This document shows positions 32,989-40,099 of a stretch of 44,104 nt of DNA, one piece after another (the stretch's first letter is position 1; each line of letters starts with the position of its first letter). The stretch lies in assembly GCA_900696535.1 (NCBI GenBank), contig CAADGM010000110.1:1-44104 (forward strand), given 5' to 3'. The stretch comes from an uncultured Planctomycetota bacterium (GTDB taxonomy: Bacteria > Planctomycetota > Phycisphaerae > UBA1845 > Fen-1342). Both the position numbers and the translations under genes were made by a program. The notes beneath the pieces are model-generated. The model did not search any database. It had not been told where the DNA came from and worked only from the letters and a program-made list of their open reading frames with translations.

Positions 32989-33918
32989 ATGAGCGTGATT
33001 GTGGATACGGGCCTGACCTCGCGGGCCATCGTCGGGCGCTTCTACCGGCAACTCGAGGAGTTCGCGAAGAGCGCCTGGTGGACCGCGCTGGCGATGCAGT
33101 TTCAGAGCAACCAGCCTTCGGAGACGTACCGCTGGCTGGGGATGGTCCCGCAGGTTCGCGAATGGGTCGGCGGGCGACAGGTGCAGCCGCTGCGCGCGAG
33201 CGGGGTGACGATCGCCAACAAGACCTGGGAGGCCACGGTGCGGGTGGATGCGGATGAGCTGCGGCGGGACAAGAGCGGGCAGATCATGCTCCGGGTGAGC
33301 GAACTGGCCCGGCGCGTGGCCACGCACCCGAACCGCCTGCTGACGACGCTGGTCGAGGCGGGCGAGACGACGGCCTGCTACGACGGGCAGTTCTTCTTCG
33401 ACACCGATCACAGCGAGGGCAGCTCGGGGACGCAGGACAACGCCCTCACGTACAACGCCATCACGCCGACAGCGCCGGCGGACATCGAGATGCGCGATGC
33501 CATCCTGAGGGCGATCGCCCAGATCCTCTCGTTCAAGGACGACCAGGGCGAGCCGATGAACGACACCGCCAGGGAGTTCCTGGTGATGGTGCCGTCCAAC
33601 TTCCTGTCTGCCACGCTGGCCGCGCTGGCGAGCCGGGAGCTCGACGCGACGACCAACCCGCTCGCGGCCGGCAAGCACTTCAAGGTGGGTTGGATCGCGA
33701 ACCCCCGGCTGAGCTGGACCACCAAGTTTGCGGTGTTCCGCACCGACGGCCTGACTCGGCCGTTCATCTTCCAGGAGGAGCTCCCGGTCCAGGTGCAGGT
33801 GCTCGCCGAGGGCAGCGAGCTGGAGATCAACGAGAACCAGCATCAGTACGGCGTCAAAGCCATTCACGCCTGCGGGTACGGCTTCTGGCAGGATGCCTGC
33901 CTGGTCACCTTTTATTGA
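32989..33918 (+). CDS. Mu-like major capsid protein (gpT family)
   Basis: 309 residues; ATG 32989 has SD AAGGAG with a 6-nt spacer. Motifs of gpT are FYRQLEEFAKSAWWTALAMQ, YRWLGMVPQVREWVGGRQV, TWEATVRVDADELRRDKSGQ and GQFFFDTDHSEG, plus the C-terminal YGVKAIHACGYGFWQDACLV. It would build the icosahedral shell. An intact, full-length reading frame argues against simple decay of a prophage. Confidence 0.93.
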   Translation: MSVIVDTGLTSRAIVGRFYRQLEEFAKSAWWTALAMQFQSNQPSETYRWLGMVPQVREWVGGRQVQPLRASGVTIANKTWEATVRVDADELRRDKSGQIMLRVSELARRVATHPNRLLTTLVEAGETTACYDGQFFFDTDHSEGSSGTQDNALTYNAITPTAPADIEMRDAILRAIAQILSFKDDQGEPMNDTAREFLVMVPSNFLSATLAALASRELDATTNPLAAGKHFKVGWIANPRLSWTTKFAVFRTDGLTRPFIFQEELPVQVQVLAEGSELEINENQHQYGVKAIHACGYGFWQDACLVTFY

Positions 33919-33966
33919 TCGCAACGACCAGGAGGACAACGGGAAGTCGGGAGAGGAGCGTTGAGC

Positions 33967-34419
33967 ATGGCCTACATCACGGCCGCACAACTCAGCAATC
34001 GGCTTGGCGCGGGGCTGTACGCGCGGCTCACCGACCGCGTGAGCGGCACGATGGCCGACGCCGGCGTTGCCCAGCAGATCGTCGACGAGAGCGAGGCGGT
34101 GGCCAACAGCTACCTCGCGCGGCGGTACGCGACGCCGGTGGACCTGCTCGCGCACCCGGAGCTGGCGGCCGCGCTGGCCGCGCGCGTGCTGGACCTGGCC
34201 GAGTACGCCGCGTGGCGCGGGTCGCCGTTTGTGACCGACCTGCCGCAGCGCGTGCAGAAGCTCGCCCAGCAGGCCGGCGCCTGGTTCGAGGCCGTGGCCC
34301 GCGGCGAGGTGCTGCTGCCCGCGGCCGCGGCGCCGGCGTCAGGCCACGCCGATGCACGCGGGCCGCTGTACACGGCCCCCGAGCGTCCGATGCGGGCCGA
34401 GGAACTGGACGGGCTGTAG
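33967..34419 (+). CDS. Mu gp36-like protein (DUF1320)
   Basis: 150 residues from ATG 33967 (an in-frame TTG lies six bases upstream; GAGAGGAG fits the ATG better). YITAAQLSNRLGAGLYARLT, DESEAVANSYLARRYATPVD and RVLDLAEYAAWRG are family hallmarks. DUF1320 proteins are head-completion/connector proteins in Mu-like phages. A Pro/Ala-rich tail follows. This is the last recognised head gene; tail genes would normally follow but do not. Confidence 0.88.
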   Translation: MAYITAAQLSNRLGAGLYARLTDRVSGTMADAGVAQQIVDESEAVANSYLARRYATPVDLLAHPELAAALAARVLDLAEYAAWRGSPFVTDLPQRVQKLAQQAGAWFEAVARGEVLLPAAAAPASGHADARGPLYTAPERPMRAEELDGL

Positions 34420-34507
34420 CCGCGCGCAGTTCGTGGGCGCGGACCGCCAGTGGGGTCGGCGTGATCCGCGAGCAGTGCGCGCGTGGTACGCGCGAGCAGG
34501 AGCGAGC

Positions 34508-34789
34508 ATGCCAGTCGAGTTGCTGAGGGACGCCGCGTCGCTGGGCATCGCCGGGCTGCTCTTCGTGATGTGGTGGCTCGAGCGGCAGGAGCGCGGCAGG
34601 CACGTTTCGCACCTGCACGACGTGGGGCAGTACGCGGCGCAGCTTGGCGAGCTGAATCGCAACCTGCTCGACATCGTGCGCGCCAACACCGAGGCGCTGG
34701 CCGCGCTGCGCGAGGAGCTGCGCTCTCACCGCACGAGCGAGATGGAGGTGCTGGCGCGGCTGGCGCGCCGGCTGGATGACCTGGAGTAG
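34508..34789 (+). CDS. Small membrane protein with N-terminal TM helix and coiled coil
   Basis: 93 residues; SD AGGAG precedes ATG 34508. A TM helix (LGIAGLLFVMWWLE, about 11-26) is followed by a heptad-patterned helix (YAAQLGELNRNLLDIVRANT, LRSHRTSEMEVLARLARRLD). This is the architecture of inner-membrane spanin (Rz-like) or holin-associated proteins, but no family is recognised. Position between the head genes and a lipoprotein/holin pair makes a lysis or membrane-anchoring role possible. Confidence 0.7.
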   Translation: MPVELLRDAASLGIAGLLFVMWWLERQERGRHVSHLHDVGQYAAQLGELNRNLLDIVRANTEALAALREELRSHRTSEMEVLARLARRLDDLE

Positions 34790-34834
34790 CGCGGCCGCGT
34801 CGAGACGGCGCGGACTGCGGAGAGGAGTAGCGAA

Positions 34835-35137
34835 ATGGACCTGAAGAAGGTGGCCGAGTCGATCGACGCATCTGCGGCGCGGGCGTTCGTGACCGCGGCA
34901 CGGCACGTGATCGACGCGCTGCTGATCGAGTCGCAGCGCGTGCGGCAGGCGCAGGCGCCGCCGGCGCGCGACTACCAGGGCTCGGGCCTGTCGCGGGAGG
35001 GGCCGCCCGGCGGCTGGCTGTCAGACGACGAGCTTCGCAGCGCGGCCCAGCGCCTGGGTGAGGCGATTGCGGCGGAGAAGTGGACGGACGGATTCGTCGT
35101 GGCCTTGCGCGTGCTCATGGCCGCGGGGGCCCTGTAG
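34835..35137 (+). CDS. Hypothetical protein in phage cassette
   Basis: 100 residues; GAGAGGAG precedes ATG 34835. Predicted to be mainly helical and soluble (KKVAESIDASAARAFVTAAR near the start, LRVLMAAGAL at the end). No family recognised. It lies in the same direction and spacing as its neighbours, so is likely co-transcribed with the cassette. Confidence 0.65.
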   Translation: MDLKKVAESIDASAARAFVTAARHVIDALLIESQRVRQAQAPPARDYQGSGLSREGPPGGWLSDDELRSAAQRLGEAIAAEKWTDGFVVALRVLMAAGAL

Positions 35138-35151
35138 GAGCGAGGTGAGGC

Positions 35152-35682
35152 ATGCGACGAGAAACCTGGCGAGCGACGACGAAGCTGGCGGCCTCACTGG
35201 GGCTGTTGCTGGCGGGCTGCACGCAGGAGTCGCTGCGGATCGCGCTGGAGAGCCAGCGGCGGGCCGACGAGGTGCAGCAGGCGGTGTTCGCGCGGCAGCA
35301 CGACGCGCTGTGCGGGCTGCTGTACAGGGATGCGCTGCATCGCCTGGCTGAGCAGGAACTCGTGCTGGAGCCCCGGCATCGGGCCGCGCTGAGCGAACTC
35401 TGGAACGACCGCGACCTGGTCGAGTTCTGGGCGATTCAGCACGAGCGGGCCCGGGCGCTGCGACTGGCGGGCGTGGACGCGAAGCTCTTTGCCGACCAGT
35501 CGATCGTCGACCTGCTCTGGAAACAGGTCGATGCGCGCATCGACCGCACGAGGGAGGTGGCTGCGGCGCGTGCGGCGCAGGCGGCCGCGAAGCAGGTCCT
35601 GCCGCCGGCCGCGGCACCCGAGGCAGAGCCCGCTGCGTCGGCTTCGGACCCCAGTGCGGCTGAAGCGGAGGAGGAGAATTGA
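35152..35682 (+). CDS. Predicted lipoprotein in the phage cassette
   Basis: 176 residues. The N-terminus KLAASLGLLLAGCTQES carries a signal peptide with lipobox LAGC (Cys at residue 24), predicting lipidation. The rest is helical and charged (ALESQRRADEVQQAVFARQH) with an Ala/Pro/Glu-rich tail. SD GAGG lies before ATG 35152. Outer-membrane spanins (Rz1-like) are lipoproteins but are normally much shorter, so the assignment as a spanin is weak. Its stop overlaps the holin-like start (TGATG). Confidence 0.72.
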   Translation: MRRETWRATTKLAASLGLLLAGCTQESLRIALESQRRADEVQQAVFARQHDALCGLLYRDALHRLAEQELVLEPRHRAALSELWNDRDLVEFWAIQHERARALRLAGVDAKLFADQSIVDLLWKQVDARIDRTREVAAARAAQAAAKQVLPPAAAPEAEPAASASDPSAAEAEEEN

Positions 35683-35906
35683 TGAACGCGATTCAGCGTA
35701 ACGCCCCGCAGCGGTGGTGGCTCTGGCCGCTACGCAGTCGCAAGGTCCAGGTGGCGATCGCGACGGTACTCGGCGCGTACGCCGCTCAGCTCGGGTTCAG
35801 CGTCTCGGACGAGACCGTCGTGTCGATCGTGGCGGTCGGAGTCGCGCTCATCCTGGGGATCGCCCACGAGGACGCGGGCAGCACGCGGGGCGGCCCCGGC
35901 GCGTGA
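35682..35906 (+). CDS. Holin-like small membrane protein
   Basis: 74 residues; GGAGGAG precedes ATG 35682, which overlaps the previous stop. Two hydrophobic segments (VQVAIATVLGAYAAQLGF and VVSIVAVGVALILGIA) are separated by a short turn (SVSDET), with basic residues before and an acidic/Gly tail after, a typical class II holin or phage-associated TM layout. No endolysin gene is adjacent, so lysis function is inferred only. Confidence 0.7.
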   Translation: MNAIQRNAPQRWWLWPLRSRKVQVAIATVLGAYAAQLGFSVSDETVVSIVAVGVALILGIAHEDAGSTRGGPGA

Positions 35907-36136
35907 CTGCGCAAGGCGTGCGCCTGCGTGCCGACTGGGGGAACGTGATTGCGCCTCGTTCGCCGGACCGCGGTGCAAACCACCACCTACCCCCCTCCGA
36001 ACGACGCCGAGGTATCGACTCTAGCCGCGAACAGCGTGCGACTCGGGGCAAGACACTAGCTCGGCGGCCGCGCCGCAGGGGAAACCCGCCCCGCGCGGCG
36101 CGGCCGCTGACCATCGGCTCGCCAGTCGCCGGTTGC

Positions 36137-36226
36137 CTAGCCCTGCTGCTTCTTCTTGATGACGAAGTAGACCACGATCAGCACGATGAGAAGGGCAACC
36201 AGCAGCCACTGCCACCATTCGAACAT
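36137..36226 (-). CDS. 29-residue single-TM small protein
   Basis: ATG 36226 is preceded by AAAGGA (36239-36234) seven bases away, and the reading frame ends with TAG at 36137. The peptide starts MFEWWQWLLVALLIVLIV and ends VIKKKQQG: aromatic N-terminal belt, one hydrophobic helix and a lysine-rich C-terminus, as expected for a bona fide small membrane protein with the C-terminus in the cytoplasm. No family recognised. The 230 bp between the holin gene and this gene contain nothing else supported. Confidence 0.65.
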   Translation of the reverse strand: MFEWWQWLLVALLIVLIVVYFVIKKKQQG

Positions 36227-36767
36227 CGCTCAGTCCTTTCTGGGGCGACAAGCCACGGACCACAGTTCAGGCCGCACCGCCGGAAGTAAACTTCACGCTG
36301 CCCGGACTGTCAACGTCCGCAGCACAGGGCGACGGGCCAGGGCCCCGCGCGCCCGCTGGCGGACCCCGACAGCTTTCGCGACGGATCCCATGCGAAAGAT
36401 GTCGCACCTGGGGAACAGGTCTTCCCGGTCACCAAGACGGTGGCTCCGGGCTGGTTGCACCGCTCGGCCGTTTCGGGCAGGCGATGTGCCATCGTGCGGC
36501 AGAGGGCAACTCGCCGTCAGGGTCGCGACGGGTGGCCGTCACTTCGGAAAATCATGTGTTCCTGAACGCGCGCCCTGTTGATTTCTAAAGTCGTTCTGAT
36601 AAACAAGCGATAGATGACGCGGTAGGGGTGGCGCGCGCAAGTGGCGATGCGCCCAGTGCTGTGGGGCACTGTGGGATTGGCGACGCTGGTCGGTGCATGT
36701 CGGGTATCCACGGCGCGGTGCGCGGCTCCCGCGCCGGTTGAACAACCGAACCGCAGCGAGTGAAGCC
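36227..36767. other. Intergenic region upstream of the porin gene
   Basis: No gene is supported in these 541 bp. The stretch 36540-36620 is AT-richer than its surroundings and includes a possible plus-strand promoter, TTGATT (36578-36583) and TAAACA (36600-36605) with a 16-bp spacer, which could drive the porin gene. Confidence 0.35.
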
Positions 36768-38303
36768 ATGCCAAGCACAGGTTGCATCAGTCGCCTCGTG
36801 GCAGCATGTATGGTCCTCGGATGGACACTTGGCGCCACGCGGGCGGATCAGGCCGGAACGCTGACGGATGGCAGCGACGACGCGGTGCGCCTGCGCGCGC
36901 TGCTGGACGAGCAGCAGAAACGCATCAGCGCGCTGGAGCAACGGCTGTCGTCCGCCGAGCAGCAGGACGTCAACCAGGCGCGCATCGAGCTGATGCGGCA
37001 GCAGATTCGGGAGATTCTGCGGGACGAGGAGTTTCGCGAGTCCCTGATGCCCAGCACGCTCCAGGCTGGCTATGACAAGGGCTTCTTCATCCGCAGCAGC
37101 GACGAGAAGTTCCTGCTCAAGTTCAACGCGAATCTCCAGTTCCGCTGGACCTACTCGCACGCGCGCCGGGAGAATCGCTATCTCGCCCCCGGGTATCGCC
37201 GCACTGACCGAAGCGGGTTCGACATTGCCCGCTTCCGGTTGCGGTTCGGAGGTCACGTCTACACGAAGGACCTGACCTACGTACTCGAATTCGATACGAG
37301 CTCGCCGAGTGGCTACGACACCAGGCTGTTCTATGCGTACGTGAACTACCGGCTGGCGGACGAGTTGCAGTTCCGCGCCGGGACGTTTCGCCTGGCCAGC
37401 ACGCGGGCGGATGTCGGGTCGACCTCGCTGCTCCAGATGGTCGACTGGCCGATCATGAACTCGGTTTTCGGCCTCGGCAACGGAACGGGCGTGCGCATCT
37501 GGGGCCAGCTCTTCAAGAAGCGGTTCGAGTACTTCCTCGACGTGGTGAATACGCTCGGCGACCCGTCCACCCGAACCATCACGACAGATGAGGACTACTC
37601 GGCCTTCAGCCACGACGCCAACCCGGCGATCGTGGCGCGGGCCGTCTGGCACGCCTTGGTCGGCGAGTGCCCGACGCCGATGGACGACGCCTCGCACTTC
37701 GACATGCTCTGCGACATGGAGGGCCACACCAGCCCGGCCCTGGACCTGGGATTCCACTACGCCTTCTCGGAGGACTGGCAGGACGGAACGCTCCGCATTC
37801 CCTTCCCCCGGCGGACGTTTTTCCGCGAGGGCGGGTTCGGCCTGACGGGCTCAGAGGGGCTCCAGATCCACCAGTTCGGCGTGGACGGCGCGTTCAAGTA
37901 CATGGGCTTCTCTCTGACCGCCGAGTACGTCATGCGCATCCTGGATGTGCGTAACGCCGACCGTCCCCCGCTGACGCCGCTCTTCCAACTCACCGGCGAC
38001 AGCTCCACCAACGCGCAGCACGGCGGTTACGTCCAGGCGGGCTACTTCCTGCCGATCCCGGGAATGGAGAAGAAGCTCGAGCTCGTCGGGCGCATCGGCG
38101 GTGTGTCTGCGCTGTCCAACGGCGCCGAAGGGACGTGGGACTACGGCGGCGGCGTCAACTACTACATCGATGGCCACCGCGTGAAGCTCCAGATGGACGT
38201 CACCAAGGTCTCCGAGGCGCCAATCTCTGGTGCCACCTACGGCCTGGCGAACGTGAACGACGACTCGCTCGTCTGGCGTGTGCAGCTCCAGGTTTCGTTC
38301 TAG
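36768..38303 (+). CDS. OprO/OprP-type outer-membrane porin with N-terminal coiled coil
   Basis: 511 residues from ATG 36768, which opens a signal peptide (RLVAACMVLGWTLGATRA). A coiled-coil stretch (about 42-90; LRALLDEQQKRISALEQRLS) precedes a phosphate-selective porin O/P-like beta-barrel beginning at GYDKGFFIRSSDEKFLLKFN, with NANLQFRWTYSH, FDIARFRLRFGGHVYTKDLT and a C-terminal aromatic (VQLQVSF) as required for barrel assembly. It forms a trimeric channel, plausibly anion/phosphate-selective, and would supply the PstS system encoded 8 kb away. Specificity is inferred. A small exported gene follows. Confidence 0.88.
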   Translation: MPSTGCISRLVAACMVLGWTLGATRADQAGTLTDGSDDAVRLRALLDEQQKRISALEQRLSSAEQQDVNQARIELMRQQIREILRDEEFRESLMPSTLQAGYDKGFFIRSSDEKFLLKFNANLQFRWTYSHARRENRYLAPGYRRTDRSGFDIARFRLRFGGHVYTKDLTYVLEFDTSSPSGYDTRLFYAYVNYRLADELQFRAGTFRLASTRADVGSTSLLQMVDWPIMNSVFGLGNGTGVRIWGQLFKKRFEYFLDVVNTLGDPSTRTITTDEDYSAFSHDANPAIVARAVWHALVGECPTPMDDASHFDMLCDMEGHTSPALDLGFHYAFSEDWQDGTLRIPFPRRTFFREGGFGLTGSEGLQIHQFGVDGAFKYMGFSLTAEYVMRILDVRNADRPPLTPLFQLTGDSSTNAQHGGYVQAGYFLPIPGMEKKLELVGRIGGVSALSNGAEGTWDYGGGVNYYIDGHRVKLQMDVTKVSEAPISGATYGLANVNDDSLVWRVQLQVSF

Positions 38304-38359
38304 CCGAAAGTTGAACCGTGGCGTGCCGCGACGCCGCGGCCGCGGCATGGAGGACAACG

Positions 38360-38668
38360 ATGAACGCTCGATGGCTCAGCATGCAGCGCAGGCTGGTCGC
38401 CCTCTCCCTGGGCGGCACGACGCTGGGAATCTTCGGTGCCAGCGGACCCTGTAACTACGCCAACTTTCTCGACTACCAGAAGCTCTTCACCAGTGCCGGC
38501 AACGCCACGATCCAGGCCGTCTCCGACTCCACGTTCGGCGGCAACGGCAAGGACTTCGACACCATCGTCCGGCTGCCGCTTACCGAGCTGCTCAAGGGAA
38601 TCTGGACGAACTTCGTCGACACGCGCGTGCCGGATGACCTGCCCAACAATCCGATCGTGAAGCGCTAG
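38360..38668 (+). CDS. Small exported hypothetical protein next to the porin
   Basis: 102 residues; ATG 38360 is preceded by GGAGG six bases upstream. A basic N-terminus and hydrophobic segment (RRLVALSLGGTTLGIFGAS) predict export. The mature part is short (LTELLKGIWTNFVDTRVPDD). No lipobox and no recognised family. The 56-bp gap and same direction suggest co-expression with the porin. Confidence 0.6.
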   Translation: MNARWLSMQRRLVALSLGGTTLGIFGASGPCNYANFLDYQKLFTSAGNATIQAVSDSTFGGNGKDFDTIVRLPLTELLKGIWTNFVDTRVPDDLPNNPIVKR

Positions 38669-38686
38669 GTCGCGGCGCCCACGCAT

Positions 38687-39988
38687 GTGAGCGACCCGCA
38701 CGACATCGCCGCGCGTCCCGCCCTGCCTGCCCGCCGGGACGCGCGGCTTACTTTTGCGCTCGCTGCGACTGTCGGTTCGATCGCCGTCTACTGCCTCGCT
38801 CTGTGCATCCTCGCGCCGGAGCCGCTCGGCGACGAGGCCACGCACCTGCACGTGATCCGCTCGCTCCTTCGCGGCGACTGGGCGCCGGCAGCCCGGCTGC
38901 CGATGCTCCCGACGTACCACCTCGTGGTCGCACCGCTCGTCTACCTGGGGGGCGAATCGCTCGCGGCCGCGCGCGTCGCGAACGCGATCATCGCGACGAT
39001 CATGCTCGGCCTTGCGGCGCTTTGCGTCCGCCGCCTTCAGCCCGATTGCCCCGCCGCAGCTCTGCTTCATGTCGCGTGGTGCCCGCTGGTCTTCCCGCTG
39101 ACGGCCATCAATCACACCGACGCGCTGTCGCTTTGCTGCCTGATCGGGGTGCTGGCGGCCCATGTCCGCGGGCTGAGGCTGGCCGCCGGCGCGACGCTGT
39201 TGGTTGCAACGCTTGTGCGGCAGACCAACGCTGTTTGGGCGCTGTTCTTCATCGCCTGGGACGTGCTCGAAGCCGCGCACCGCGCGCCGGCCGGCGAGCG
39301 GACGCCACGCGGAATCGCGTCGCACGGGGCGCGCGCGTGTCGGCTCTCCTGGCCATACTTCGTAGCGCCGGCCATGCTCCTGTCAGCGGTGCTCGTGTTT
39401 GGCCGGTACTCCGTGGGCGGCGACGCGCTGAACGGCCCCGCGTTCAATGTCGCCCAGTTCTACCTGCTGGCCATCCACGTTACCGCCTGGGGGCTGCCGC
39501 TGTGGCTGCCCCGGTTGTGGGAGGCGATACGGACGCGCTGGTCGCCGGCGCTGAGTCGCCCCTGGCGCGCGGCGCTCGTGGTCGCCTTCGCCGGGCTCAT
39601 GGTGGTCGGATTCCGCAACCCCCACGCCTGGAACCGCGAATTCTGGGACCTTCGTAACGCGCCGCTCCTGCTCATGCAGACCAGCCTGGGCGCACGGATT
39701 GCGCTGGCGGTCGTCCTGGCGGCGGTGCTCCCGGTCATCGTGCGGTTCTACGCCGAGCAGCCGCGGCGTGGCGTGCTGCTCGCGGCCTGGATCGCGGCGC
39801 TGGTCGGCCTGGCTCCGCAGTTCCTGGCCGAGCCGCGGTACTACGCCTTCGCGCTCGTTCTCGTGAATCTGCTCACTGTGCACGGAGCCTGCGACTCGCG
39901 CCGCCTGGCAGCATGGTACGCGGCCAGCAGCATTGCCTTGGCCTGCGTCGCGTGCCTGACGGGCCGCCAGTACGGGGGCGTGTGGTGA
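38687..39988 (+). CDS. ALG10/DIE2-like polytopic membrane glycosyltransferase
   Basis: 433 residues with about ten TM helices, starting at GTG 38687 (start uncertain; no clear SD). Features reminiscent of eukaryotic ALG10 (dolichyl-P-Glc alpha-1,2-glucosyltransferase): an early acidic loop LGDEATHLHVIRSLLRGDW after the first TM, followed by RLPMLPTYHLVVAPLVYLGG; NHTDALSLCCLIG; RQTNAVWALFFIAWD (matching the RQTNIVW motif); and a late FLAEPRYYAFALVLVN (like the ALG10 E-x-RYY region). It is expected to use a polyprenyl-phosphate sugar. A general GT-C mannosyltransferase-like protein is the alternative. Confidence 0.72.
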   Translation: MSDPHDIAARPALPARRDARLTFALAATVGSIAVYCLALCILAPEPLGDEATHLHVIRSLLRGDWAPAARLPMLPTYHLVVAPLVYLGGESLAAARVANAIIATIMLGLAALCVRRLQPDCPAAALLHVAWCPLVFPLTAINHTDALSLCCLIGVLAAHVRGLRLAAGATLLVATLVRQTNAVWALFFIAWDVLEAAHRAPAGERTPRGIASHGARACRLSWPYFVAPAMLLSAVLVFGRYSVGGDALNGPAFNVAQFYLLAIHVTAWGLPLWLPRLWEAIRTRWSPALSRPWRAALVVAFAGLMVVGFRNPHAWNREFWDLRNAPLLLMQTSLGARIALAVVLAAVLPVIVRFYAEQPRRGVLLAAWIAALVGLAPQFLAEPRYYAFALVLVNLLTVHGACDSRRLAAWYAASSIALACVACLTGRQYGGVW

Positions 39989-40021
39989 GGATGGGCTGCG
40001 GCGCTTGTCGCACCCGGGGTT

Positions 40022-40027
40022 TATAAT
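40022..40027 (+). promoter_or_regulatory. -10 box (TATAAT) before the TPR-protein gene
   Basis: Perfect TATAAT 72 bp before ATG 40100. No clear -35 element is seen at 17 bp. Confidence 0.35.
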
Positions 40028-40099
40028 CCGATAGATGAGCGAGTCCGGATTGCCACACGGAGTGCGCGGCAGGCAGCGCCGATGAGGAGGTCTCGCACC

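Noticed and set aside
29094..35906. Complete transposable Mu-like prophage
   Set aside because: No transposase A/B, terminase, tail, or end repeats can be found; only the head set and small membrane genes are present.
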